From NCBI GenBank assembly GCA_946184295.1, contig CAMHEZ010000001.1:1-64000 (forward strand): a stretch of DNA of 64,000 nt, in the 5' to 3' direction. The notes beneath the pieces were generated by a model. That model was not told the DNA's origin and did not search any database. It saw only the letters and a list, made by a program, of their open reading frames with translations. A program made the translations under genes and the position numbers. Numbering within the stretch: the stretch's first letter is position 1; each line of letters begins with the position of its first letter. Shown here in pieces: positions 48,780 through 57,194 of the stretch. This DNA is from an uncultured Clostridia bacterium. Its GTDB lineage: Bacteria > Bacillota > Clostridia > Oscillospirales > Acutalibacteraceae.

Positions 48780-50102
48780 ATGGAATTTACGAATCCGAAA
48801 GATGTGAAAAAGCCGCTGAGTGTCAGGGACGTCGCGGCGGCCAACGGCAGCGATATCACCATCCACGGCGGTATCCACATTATCCGCGACATGGGCGAAT
48901 TTTCCTTCGTCGTACTGCGTCTGCCCGACGGCATGTGCCAGTGTACCGTGGAAAAATCCACCGACTTCGGCGGCGAGACGATTTGTGAGGAAGCCTGCAT
49001 TGAAGTCACCGGCACGGTGCGCGAGGAAAAGCGCGCGCCCGGCGGTTATGAAATCGTGGTGAAGTCCGGCAAGGTGCTCTCCAAGCCCGCTGCGGCCATG
49101 CCCATCAGCATCAACAAGCACAAGATCACCGCCGCGCTAGAAAATGAGATTCCGCTGCGCAACATCACCCTGCGCAACGGCAACTACCGCACCCGCTTCC
49201 GCATTCAGTCGGAAATTGTGCGCGGCTTCCGCGATTATCTCGACAGCCAAGGCTTTGTGGAGATTCACACGCCCAAGATCAACGCCAAGGCAGCCGAGGG
49301 CGGCGCGAACGTCTTCAAGATGGAGTACTTCGGCAAAAAGGCCGTGCTGGCGCAAAGCCCGCAGTTCTACAAGCAGGCGATGGTGGGCGTTTACGAGCGC
49401 GTCTATGAGGTCGCGCCGGTGTTCCGCGCCGAGAAGCACAATACTGCCCGCCATCTGAACGAGTATATCAGCATGGACTTTGAAATGGGCTATATCGACA
49501 GCTTCTATGACATCATGGCGGTGGAAACCGGTATGCTCAAGCTGGTCATGGAGAGAATCCGCGAGAAGTACGCCCGCGAAATTTCGCTCATGAAGCTGGA
49601 TATTCCCGTGATTGACGAAATCCCCCACGTCCGTTTCAAGGACGCCAAAGAGCTGATTTCCGCCGAATACGGCAGAGAAATCAAGGACCCCTATGATCTC
49701 GACCCCGACGAGGAACAGCTCATCGGCAAGTATTTCAAGGAAAAGTACAACTCCGACTTCGTCTTTGTCACCCACTATCCCGCCAAAAAGCGTCCCTTCT
49801 ACGCGATGGACGACCCGGAGGATCCCAACTACACCCTCAGCTTTGACCTGCTGTTCCGCGGACTGGAAGTCACCACCGGCGGCCAGAGAATCCACGATTA
49901 TGACGAGCAGGTCGCCAAGATCATCAAGAAGAAGATGAACCCCGAGGACTTCGCCACCTACCTCAATATTCACAAGCACGGTATGCCCCCGCACGGCGGT
50001 CTCGGTATCGGTCTGGAGCGATTGACCATGCGTCTCTTCAACGACGACAATATCCGCTATTCTTCCATGTTCCCGCGCGATATGCTGCGACTGGTACCGT
50101 AA
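48780..50102 (+). CDS. aspS: aspartyl-tRNA synthetase, archaeal type, probably non-discriminating (Asp/Asn)
   Basis: 440 residues, the archaeal-type length without the GAD insertion of bacterial AspRS. An OB-fold anticodon domain (about 1-105) is followed by class II motifs: motif 2 FRAEKHNTARHLNE, then LSFDLLFRGLEVTTGGQR typical of AspRS rather than AsnRS, and motif 3 GLGIGLERLTMRL. Discriminating archaeal enzymes have Trp before the IR strand (GWVHEIRD); here it is GGIHIIRD, which fits acceptance of tRNA(Asn). The Asp-tRNA(Asn) formed is amidated by GatCAB, encoded next. Expression is under the Asn-codon attenuator. Confidence 0.93.
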   Translation: MEFTNPKDVKKPLSVRDVAAANGSDITIHGGIHIIRDMGEFSFVVLRLPDGMCQCTVEKSTDFGGETICEEACIEVTGTVREEKRAPGGYEIVVKSGKVLSKPAAAMPISINKHKITAALENEIPLRNITLRNGNYRTRFRIQSEIVRGFRDYLDSQGFVEIHTPKINAKAAEGGANVFKMEYFGKKAVLAQSPQFYKQAMVGVYERVYEVAPVFRAEKHNTARHLNEYISMDFEMGYIDSFYDIMAVETGMLKLVMERIREKYAREISLMKLDIPVIDEIPHVRFKDAKELISAEYGREIKDPYDLDPDEEQLIGKYFKEKYNSDFVFVTHYPAKKRPFYAMDDPEDPNYTLSFDLLFRGLEVTTGGQRIHDYDEQVAKIIKKKMNPEDFATYLNIHKHGMPPHGGLGIGLERLTMRLFNDDNIRYSSMFPRDMLRLVP

Positions 50103-50174
50103 GCGCTCGCATTCGCTCGCTAAAAGAATAGTGAATAGTGAATAAATAATAAAGAATAATTTCGGAGCGCTTAC
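50100..50174. repeat. 10-bp inverted repeat in the aspS-gatC gap
   Basis: GTAAGCGCTC (50100-50109) and GAGCGCTTAC (50165-50174) are perfect arms around an AT-rich stretch with repeated GAATAGT. The left arm includes the aspS stop codon. A second small hairpin (AAACGAA/TTCGTTT, 50203-50219) lies before gatC. Confidence 0.6.
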
Positions 50175-50230
50175 GCGCTGAATGAATAAAAATGAAACGA
50201 AAACTTCGTTTGAAAGGAGATCACGCCACC

Positions 50231-50518
50231 ATGGTTATCACAGACGAACTGGTAACATATCTCGAAGCGCTGGGCAGAATCAAACTGCCCGAAGAGAGCC
50301 GCGCCAAGGCGCAGAGCGATTTGCAGGAAATTCTGCAATATATCGACACCCTGTCCGAGCTGGACACGGAGGGCATCGAGCCGATGAGCCACGCGCTGCC
50401 GCTCACCAATGTCATGCGCGACGATGAAGTACAGCCTTCCATTCCCACCGAAGACGTACTCGCCAACGCACCCGCACAGAAGGACAATTATTTCCTCGTG
50501 CCGCGTTCCTTCGAGTAA
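50231..50518 (+). CDS. gatC: aspartyl/glutamyl-tRNA amidotransferase subunit C
   Basis: 95 residues, normal length. The start ATG 50231 has AAAGGAGATC eight bases upstream; a frame from 50192 is longer but lacks a site. Motifs: opening VITDELVTYLEALGRIKLPEE, the LQEILQYIDTLSELDTEGIEP helix and loop, and the conserved MRDDEV and NAPAQKDNYFLVPR end. GatC wraps around GatA and GatB and stabilises the complex. It follows aspS by 128 bp and precedes gatA by 33 bp. Confidence 0.95.
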   Translation: MVITDELVTYLEALGRIKLPEESRAKAQSDLQEILQYIDTLSELDTEGIEPMSHALPLTNVMRDDEVQPSIPTEDVLANAPAQKDNYFLVPRSFE

Positions 50519-50551
50519 TGCTTGTATCCCACAATGAAAGGACTGAATACA

Positions 50552-52012
50552 GTGGATTTATCAACTATGACTGCCCTCGAGCTGGGCGCGACCATCAAGA
50601 AGGGCGACATCAGCGCCGTGGAAGCCGCGAAGTTCTCGCTCGGACAGATTGACAAATACGACAGCAAATTCTCCTGCTTTGTCACGGTGCAGGACGACGT
50701 TCTCGCCAGAGCCGAGGAAGTGCAGAAAAAAATCGCGGCGGGTGAGTACACCTCTCCCCTCGCTGGCGTGCCGATGGGCATTAAGGACAATATGTGCCAG
50801 AAGGGTATCCAGACCTCTTGCGGCTCGCTCATGCTCAAGAGCTTCAAGCCCACCTACAACGCCACCGCCGTGGAGGAAATCATGAATGCCGGCGCGGTGC
50901 CGCTCGGCAAGCTAAACATGGATGAATTTGCGATGGGCTCCACCTCGGAAACCAGCTACTTCGGCGCCACCAGGAATCCGTGGAACGTGGACTGCGTACC
51001 GGGCGGTTCCTCGGGCGGTTCGGCGGCAGCCGTTGCGGCGGGTGAATGCTTCTACGCGCTCGGCTCCGACACCGGCGGCAGTATCCGTCAACCCGCGTCC
51101 TTCTGCGGCGTGACCGGCATCAAGCCGACCTATGGCTCGGTATCACGTTTCGGCCTCGTCGCTTATGCCAGCTCGCTCGACCAGATCGGGCCGCTTGCCC
51201 GCAATGCTGCCGACTGCGCCGCTGTGCTGGGCGAAATCATGAAACAGGACAAGAAAGACAATACCAGCGTCGCCACTGACGGCGTTGATCTCAATGCTGT
51301 ATTGAACTATGACGTGAAGGGTATGAAGATCGGCATTCCCACCGACTTCTTCGGCGAAGGTCTGGACAAGGACGTCGCCGCGACCATCGAAGCTGCTGCC
51401 AAGCAGCTCGAAAGCATGGGCGCGACCGTCGAAAAATTCGATATGCCCATCGTCAAATACGCGATTCCGGCCTATTATATCATCGCTTCCGCTGAGGCCA
51501 GCAGCAACCTCAGCCGTTATGACGGCATCAAGTACGGCTACCGCGCCGACGATTTCGAGGACCTACTCGATCTCTACACCAAGAGCCGCAGCGAGGGCTT
51601 CGGCATGGAAGTCAAGCGCCGCATTATGCTGGGCTGCTTCGTGCTGTCCTCCGGCTATTACGACGCCTACTACCGCAAGGCATTGCAGGCAAAGGCACTC
51701 ATCAAGGGTGCGTTTGACAAGGCATTTGAGAAGTACGATCTGATTCTCGGTCCTGTGGCTCCCACTACTGCTCTCAAAATCGGCGAGAACCTCTCCGACC
51801 CGCTCAAGATGTATCTCGGCGATATCTACACCGTCATGATTAACCTCGCTGGACTGCCCGCCGCGTCAGTTCCCTGCGGCTTCGACAGTGAGGGAATGCC
51901 CGTGGGCATGCACCTTATCGGCAACTATTTCAACGAAACCAAGATTCTCGGCGCGGCGCACGCGTATCAGCAGGTCACCGACTGGCACAAGCGCACGCCT
52001 GCCGAAATATAA
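50552..52012 (+). CDS. gatA: aspartyl/glutamyl-tRNA amidotransferase subunit A
   Basis: 486 residues from GTG 50552 (GAAAGGA nine bases upstream); a frame from 50522 is less likely. It has the amidase signature triad: Lys in GIKDN, cis-Ser in GGSSGGSAA and the nucleophile Ser in GSDTGGSIRQPASFCG. GatA splits glutamine to give ammonia, which passes to GatB to convert Asp-tRNA(Asn) to Asn-tRNA(Asn) and Glu-tRNA(Gln) to Gln-tRNA(Gln). It lies between gatC and gatB with short gaps. Confidence 0.97.
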   Translation: MDLSTMTALELGATIKKGDISAVEAAKFSLGQIDKYDSKFSCFVTVQDDVLARAEEVQKKIAAGEYTSPLAGVPMGIKDNMCQKGIQTSCGSLMLKSFKPTYNATAVEEIMNAGAVPLGKLNMDEFAMGSTSETSYFGATRNPWNVDCVPGGSSGGSAAAVAAGECFYALGSDTGGSIRQPASFCGVTGIKPTYGSVSRFGLVAYASSLDQIGPLARNAADCAAVLGEIMKQDKKDNTSVATDGVDLNAVLNYDVKGMKIGIPTDFFGEGLDKDVAATIEAAAKQLESMGATVEKFDMPIVKYAIPAYYIIASAEASSNLSRYDGIKYGYRADDFEDLLDLYTKSRSEGFGMEVKRRIMLGCFVLSSGYYDAYYRKALQAKALIKGAFDKAFEKYDLILGPVAPTTALKIGENLSDPLKMYLGDIYTVMINLAGLPAASVPCGFDSEGMPVGMHLIGNYFNETKILGAAHAYQQVTDWHKRTPAEI

Positions 52013-52031
52013 GAAAGGAGTGGAATGAATC

Positions 52032-53474
52032 ATGGCTAAAACAACCTCATGGGAAATCGTCATGGGCTTGGAGGTTCACGTGGAACTGGCCACCAAGACC
52101 AAAATCTTCTGCTCCTGCACCACCGAATTCGGCGGCGACCCCAACACCCATTGCTGCCCCATCTGTACGGGTATGCCCGGCGTGCTGCCCTCGCTCAACC
52201 GTCAGGTGGTCAACTACGCCACCCGGGCGGGTCTGGCGCTCAACTGCGAGATCACCCGCTACAACAAATTCGACCGCAAAAACTACTTCTACCCCGACTT
52301 GCCCAAGGCCTACCAGATCAGCCAGCTCTATCTCCCGATCTGCCGCAACGGCGGCGTGGAGATCGAAGCCGAAGGCGGCGGCAAGAAGATCATCGGCATT
52401 CACGAAATCCACATGGAAGAGGACGCGGGCAAGTTGGTTCACGACCCGTGGACCGATTCCACGATGGTGGACTACAACCGCTGCGGCGTGCCGCTGATTG
52501 AAATTGTCAGCGAGCCGGATTTCCGCTCGGCCAATGAAGTCATCCGCTATCTGGAAAAGCTCAAGGCGATTCTGCAATTCATCGGCGTATCCGACTGCAA
52601 GATGCAGGAAGGTTCTCTCCGCGCCGACATCAATCTGTCTGTCCGTCCGGTCGGTTCGGATAAATTCGGCACCCGTACTGAAATGAAGAACATGAATTCC
52701 TTCAAGGCGATTGCCCGCGCCATCAACGGCGAGTCCAAGCGCCAAATCGAAGTGCTGGAAGAGGGCGGCACCGTCAAGCAGGAAACCCGCCGCTGGGACG
52801 ACAACAAAGACGCCTCCTTCGCCATGCGTTCCAAGGAAGACGCGCAGGATTACAAGTACTTCCCCGAGCCTGACCTGATTCCGATTGAAATCAGCGAGGA
52901 AGTCATCAAGCAGACCCGCAACTCTCTGCCCGAGCTGCCCGAAGCCAAGCGCCAGCGCTATGTCAGCGAACTGGGGCTTTCGGAGTACGACGCGGCACAG
53001 ATCACCACCTCCAAATATCTGGTGGCGCTGTTTGAAGAAAACCTCGCCGCAGGCTATCCCGCCAAGGAACTCGCCAACTGGATTATGGGTGAAGTCATGA
53101 GAATGCTCAGCGACAGCGGCAAGGAGCCGGAAGAGATGGGCTTCGACTACCGGTATCTGGGCGCGCTCATCGGCATGGTGCAGAAGAACGAAATCACCCG
53201 CAACACCGCCAAGAAGGTCTTCAAGGCCGTCTTTGAAGAGGGTTGTGACCCGGTCAAGTACGTTGAGGAACACAACCTCAAGACCGTCACGGATACTGGC
53301 GCAGTCAAAAAGGCGATCGAAGAAGTGGTCGCCGCCAATCAGAAGTCCGTGGACGAGTACAAGTCCGGCAAGGAGAAGGCGCTGCAATACCTCATCGGCC
53401 AATCCATGCGCGCCCTGCGCGGCAAGGCCGACCCGCAGACCGTCACGGCGATTCTCAAAGAATTGCTCGGATAA
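52032..53474 (+). CDS. gatB: aspartyl/glutamyl-tRNA amidotransferase subunit B
   Basis: 480 residues, full length. The N-terminus WEIVMGLEVHVEL, the zinc site CSCTTEFGG...CCPICTGMPG, the RKNYFYPDLPKAYQISQ segment and the YKYFPEPDL motif identify the GatB kinase-amidotransferase core. The C-terminal YqeY-like helical domain (about 330-480) binds tRNA. GatB phosphorylates the misacylated aminoacyl-tRNA and transfers the ammonia made by GatA. It starts 19 bp after gatA with GAAAGGAG upstream, and a terminator follows at 53502. Confidence 0.97.
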   Translation: MAKTTSWEIVMGLEVHVELATKTKIFCSCTTEFGGDPNTHCCPICTGMPGVLPSLNRQVVNYATRAGLALNCEITRYNKFDRKNYFYPDLPKAYQISQLYLPICRNGGVEIEAEGGGKKIIGIHEIHMEEDAGKLVHDPWTDSTMVDYNRCGVPLIEIVSEPDFRSANEVIRYLEKLKAILQFIGVSDCKMQEGSLRADINLSVRPVGSDKFGTRTEMKNMNSFKAIARAINGESKRQIEVLEEGGTVKQETRRWDDNKDASFAMRSKEDAQDYKYFPEPDLIPIEISEEVIKQTRNSLPELPEAKRQRYVSELGLSEYDAAQITTSKYLVALFEENLAAGYPAKELANWIMGEVMRMLSDSGKEPEEMGFDYRYLGALIGMVQKNEITRNTAKKVFKAVFEEGCDPVKYVEEHNLKTVTDTGAVKKAIEEVVAANQKSVDEYKSGKEKALQYLIGQSMRALRGKADPQTVTAILKELLG

Positions 53475-53501
53475 ATTTGACATGTGTCACAACAGGTAAA
53501 A

Positions 53502-53546
53502 AAAATCCCGACGTGCCTTTTGGATAGGGTGCGTCGGGATTTATTT
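53502..53546 (+). terminator. terminator of the aspS-gatCAB operon
   Basis: AATCCCGACG pairs with CGTCGGGATT and is followed by TATTT. It closes the operon. Confidence 0.82.
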
Positions 53547-53606
53547 GAAATGAGAGGCGGTTTCTATTATTGGAAACCCCAGCAAGCATAGAGAGGAGAA
53601 ATCATC

Positions 53607-53969
53607 ATGTTGTTTATCTGCTATCCGAAATGCTCCACCTGCAAGAAGGCGCAGGCGTGGCTCGCCGAACAGGGCATTGACGTCACGGTCCGCGATATCA
53701 AATCCGACCGTCCCACCCGCGAGGAACTCGCCAAATGGCACTTCCAAAGCGGTCTGCCCCTTAAAAAATTCTTCAATACGAGCGGACAGCTTTACCGCGA
53801 AATGGCGCTCAAGGACAAACTCCCCGCCATGTCTGATGATGACATGCTCGACCTGCTTGCCTCCGACGGTATGCTGGTCAAGCGGCCGCTGCTCATCGGC
53901 AACGATTTCGTATTGATTGGCTTCAAGGCGGAAACCTGGCAGGTCATGCTGTCCAACGCATTGCAATGA
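53607..53969 (+). CDS. ArsC/Spx-family thioredoxin-fold protein
   Basis: 120 residues. The CSTCKKAQAWL motif near the N-terminus (Cys-x-x-Cys at about 10-13), the R in RPTREELA and the LLASDGMLVKRPLL segment identify the ArsC/Spx family. With CxxC it resembles Spx/MgsR-type or YffB-like proteins rather than true arsenate reductase. In Firmicutes, Spx proteins bind RNA polymerase and respond to thiol stress. The true role here is not certain. GAGAGGAG precedes the ATG. Confidence 0.88.
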   Translation: MLFICYPKCSTCKKAQAWLAEQGIDVTVRDIKSDRPTREELAKWHFQSGLPLKKFFNTSGQLYREMALKDKLPAMSDDDMLDLLASDGMLVKRPLLIGNDFVLIGFKAETWQVMLSNALQ

Positions 53970-54039
53970 AATTGATACGGTTATTTTTGTTGATTTTTCA
54001 CATATCCGCCAAAATAAATAGTGTGATTCAAATGAAAAA

Positions 54040-54205
54040 AGTAACTATTCAGTCCCCCTCCCGTTTTTCAGGAATACGCTATAAATCACATAGAGTTACT
54101 GAATTAACACACAGAAAATATAATGATTATAAATCAATATTCTGCATAAAATCTCTGAAAAACAACAAGATTATTGTGACTTTCAGGGGGGACTGAATAG
54201 TTACT
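54040..54205. mobile_element. MITE-like element with 19-bp terminal inverted repeats
   Basis: AGTAACTATTCAGTCCCCC at 54040-54058 is repeated exactly in inverted form at 54187-54205. The 166-bp element is AT-rich inside, unlike the neighbouring genes, and encodes no plausible protein. Both ends are flanked by GAAAAA, which may be a target duplication but is low-complexity. No matching transposase is in the window. The rest of the 53970-54383 spacer is AT-rich and empty. Confidence 0.7.
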
Positions 54206-54383
54206 GAAAAAAATACAACATCTTGTAATTTAAAAATCGCTTCATAAAAAATTGTAAAAAATATGAAAAAAATCAAATGGCCGGTTGAAATAAATGACGC
54301 AATCTGTTATAATTTTTTATAAGTAAAAGTGTCTCTAAAACGGTGTTGGAGAATGCTGAACGAATGGCAAAGGAGGTGCGGCG

Positions 54384-56567
54384 TTGCTTCGCAAACGAAT
54401 TTTTCAATTATTGACATGCGCGGCTGTATCGTGCCTGATGGCTTCCGCTGTATCCTGCTCCGCATTGGAAAAAAATTACGCCGACAACTTCGCACAGGAA
54501 ACCGTTTCCCCTTCCGATCATGTGGTGCTGCTGGACAACGACGCCCCCATCTTAAGCATGATCGTTTCGGACGAATTGCTCACTAATATGAGAACTAACG
54601 GTCTGAATAAGCTGCAATTGCTGCAAAAATATTTCAATCTGATGGTCAATGAGGAAATCGAGGAAAATGTTGTCTACATCAGAACGTTAAACAATGTTAC
54701 CAGTCCTTCCGACTGCGACCAGCGCCTCATTTCTGTGGAGGAATATATGAGAGAAACCGATCTCTCGGCAGAACATGAAAAAAACAGCCGAATTGTCAAG
54801 GCTTCCGTTCCTCTGCTCGATCAGGCCGCTGTGTTTGGACGCGACGCTGTAGAGGCCTCCGCGTCGGAAAAGAAACCGTTGACGGACAGTATTCTCAACG
54901 GCTCTCTGCTCGCGCTGGACGGCGCTTCTCCCTACAGCGAGGAAATCGCCCGACAGATGGTCGCTGACCGGAAAGCCGCAGTTGCCAAGATTCTCAGCAA
55001 GGCCAAGACCGCATTGCGCGAAGCCGCGCCTTACGGTAAGACCGCTTATGAAGAGATTCTTGCCAGACAGACAGCCGCTTCCTACCGCACCTCTTCGGAG
55101 CTGCTTTCCGAAGGCCCCATGCGCAGCCTTAAATACAAGGATTACTATATCTCCTCCGATGAAAACGAAATCGCGATTGTGTGCGGTTCGCTGGATTCCG
55201 CGCAGGAAGCGCTGGATTACTTCCGCACCGAATACATCGAAAGCGGCAAGATCGACGGCAGCCGCTATCTCATTAACGAACCGAAAACAGAAGCGCACGA
55301 AGGGCAATATCTTAACGCCAAAGTTTCCGGCAAAAGCCTGAACGAATACACCATTGTCTATAGCAAAGACAGCCAATATTATGACAGTGAACAGCCGGCG
55401 GATTACCTCAACGATTATTTTCTGAAAAATCTGGGACGGAAGCTGAACGTCAACAATTACAATTACACGTCCGTGCTCAATCAGAAACTGGTCATCGGAA
55501 AGGTACCATATACTGTCAGCACCGATTATTATAACCAGTCTCCCGATATCTGCTCTTATCAGATTGATCAGGAAAGCGATGATCTGTATATTCTCGGCGG
55601 TTCCGACTGGGCCATTCAGTACGCAGTGGATTATATGATCGACGAGTATTTTTCTCAGGATAAGAATGTTCCCAAAAATTTCCATAAAAGCGGCAGCATT
55701 TACGGTATGTATCTGTTTGATAAATACGATGGCTCCGACGTTCGCATTATGACCAATAATGTCTGGGATAAACCCTGCAATACTGCCGTTTGGGAAGAAT
55801 CCGGTGAAAACTGTTCCAACAACGCCCGTCTGAAGGAAATGGCCAAAGCCTATATGGCCTATAATCCCGATGTATTGGCCTTGCAGGAGATGAATCACTA
55901 CTTCATTAATTATCTGATTGAAAAAGTTAATGAAAGCGGCAGAAATTACAAGGTGGCCGACCGCATTGCCAACGGCAATATCTATCGCAATTGCACCCCG
56001 ATTCTCTACAATGCCGATACCGTGGAGCTGCTGGAGTCCGATGCACATGTGTTCCGCTACGCTTCCAACGCCAACAGCAAATCCTACACATGGGGCTATT
56101 TTAAAGATAAAAAATCAGGTGAAGATTTTATTGTCTTTTCCACGCATCTGTGGTGGCAAAAGGACAAGAATTATCCCAAGAGCTCTTACTACCGCGAGAA
56201 GCAGATCGAAGAGGTATGCACCAAGGCTGACGAGCTCATCGCAAAATACAACTGCCCCTGCTTTATCATGGGCGATTTCAACTGCACCGCTTCCGCTCAG
56301 GAATACGGTACATTGACAGCTATGGGATATGATGACTGTCACACCATCGCCACTCAGTACGCGGAAGATGCTTCCGGACGGTATGTGTGCAACGGCCGCG
56401 CCTTTAGCTACAAGCCTAACGACGCCACCTATCGCAAGTCTATCGACCACATTGCCGCTAAAAATCTCACACAGGGCGAGGTACTTTCCTACGACTATGT
56501 GACCCCCAACTTCTACGGCAAGCTGTCGGATCATGCGCCGCTTTATGTTGACGTGAAGCTGGATTGA
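54384..56567 (+). CDS. lipoprotein with endonuclease/exonuclease/phosphatase (EEP) domain
   Basis: 727 residues from TTG 54384, five bases after AAAGGAGGTG. A lipoprotein signal ends in SAVSC (about residue 25). The N-terminal about 430 residues form a surface domain without known motif. The C-terminal about 270 form an EEP domain: MTNNVW, LALQEMNHY, FSTHLWW, MGDFNCT, SIDHI and SDHAPLY are the metal and catalytic segments. EEP enzymes cut phosphodiesters in nucleic acids, lipids or inositol phosphates. The cell-surface position favours scavenging. Monocistronic. Confidence 0.87.
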   Translation: MLRKRIFQLLTCAAVSCLMASAVSCSALEKNYADNFAQETVSPSDHVVLLDNDAPILSMIVSDELLTNMRTNGLNKLQLLQKYFNLMVNEEIEENVVYIRTLNNVTSPSDCDQRLISVEEYMRETDLSAEHEKNSRIVKASVPLLDQAAVFGRDAVEASASEKKPLTDSILNGSLLALDGASPYSEEIARQMVADRKAAVAKILSKAKTALREAAPYGKTAYEEILARQTAASYRTSSELLSEGPMRSLKYKDYYISSDENEIAIVCGSLDSAQEALDYFRTEYIESGKIDGSRYLINEPKTEAHEGQYLNAKVSGKSLNEYTIVYSKDSQYYDSEQPADYLNDYFLKNLGRKLNVNNYNYTSVLNQKLVIGKVPYTVSTDYYNQSPDICSYQIDQESDDLYILGGSDWAIQYAVDYMIDEYFSQDKNVPKNFHKSGSIYGMYLFDKYDGSDVRIMTNNVWDKPCNTAVWEESGENCSNNARLKEMAKAYMAYNPDVLALQEMNHYFINYLIEKVNESGRNYKVADRIANGNIYRNCTPILYNADTVELLESDAHVFRYASNANSKSYTWGYFKDKKSGEDFIVFSTHLWWQKDKNYPKSSYYREKQIEEVCTKADELIAKYNCPCFIMGDFNCTASAQEYGTLTAMGYDDCHTIATQYAEDASGRYVCNGRAFSYKPNDATYRKSIDHIAAKNLTQGEVLSYDYVTPNFYGKLSDHAPLYVDVKLD

Positions 56568-56640
56568 TTTCATGAAACAGATTCCCGCCGAATCAGGGAA
56601 AGAAGATTCGGCGGGATTTCCTTTGTCTTTTGATGAAAAA

Positions 56641-57096
56641 CTACACAGGCAGCGTATATTCACTCAAAATCGCCAGATCATGCGCCGAAACAGAACCCAA
56701 AGACGACTGCGGCGGCAAATACAGCAAAAATTCACTCTCTGACTGATGAATTTCGGCTATATTCTTGTTAAAATAATCATGACAGCGCAATTGATTCAGC
56801 GCGTCCAGCAGGTCGTCAGCGCAGGCAAACACATATATCCTTCCGCCCGGCTGATGAGTAAATCCTATCCGCAGCAGACAGCGGCCGCTTATGTAAGGAC
56901 GGCACTCCATAAAAGTGACATGCCCGCCGCGACGCAAACCGCCGACTGTCTCCAGAACATCAAACAAACATGTCAAAAGCCCTTGCACAGCCGGAAGCCG
57001 AGGAGAAAAATCTTCCGCGTTCACATGGAAAGCGACCAGTTCCGTCGGTTCCATAGTGATTTCCGCGACGCAGTTTTCCATCAATTTGATTTTCAT
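56641..57096 (-). CDS. MecA-like adaptor protein (putative)
   Basis: 151 residues from ATG 57096 with GGAGGT twelve bases upstream. The start MKIKLMENCVAEIT and the C-terminal pattern (IYVFACADDLLDALNQL, then SEFLLYLPP and HDLAILSEYT) resemble MecA/YpbH adaptors, which bring substrates to ClpC. The acidic MecA middle is short and the whole is smaller than the usual 200-240 residues, so it may be a reduced relative. It is convergent with the EEP lipoprotein gene and divergent from the RnfC-like gene. Confidence 0.5.
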   Translation of the reverse strand: MKIKLMENCVAEITMEPTELVAFHVNAEDFSPRLPAVQGLLTCLFDVLETVGGLRRGGHVTFMECRPYISGRCLLRIGFTHQPGGRIYVFACADDLLDALNQLRCHDYFNKNIAEIHQSESEFLLYLPPQSSLGSVSAHDLAILSEYTLPV

Positions 57097-57194
57097 GATA
57101 CAAGGATACCTCCATGAAGAAACATCAGAAAGAGAAAGATATATCACAATCATACCCCCAAACGTCATAATATGCAAGAGGTGAATACAGGAAA

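Noticed and set aside
48586-48780. T-box riboswitch ahead of aspS
   Set aside because: The T-box core (AGGGTGG with ACCGCG) is absent; the leader gene and hairpins explain the region better.
53966-54196. 76-codon frame inside the MITE-like element
   Set aside because: It is AT-rich, has no ribosome site and uses the terminal repeats as coding sequence; no transposase motif.
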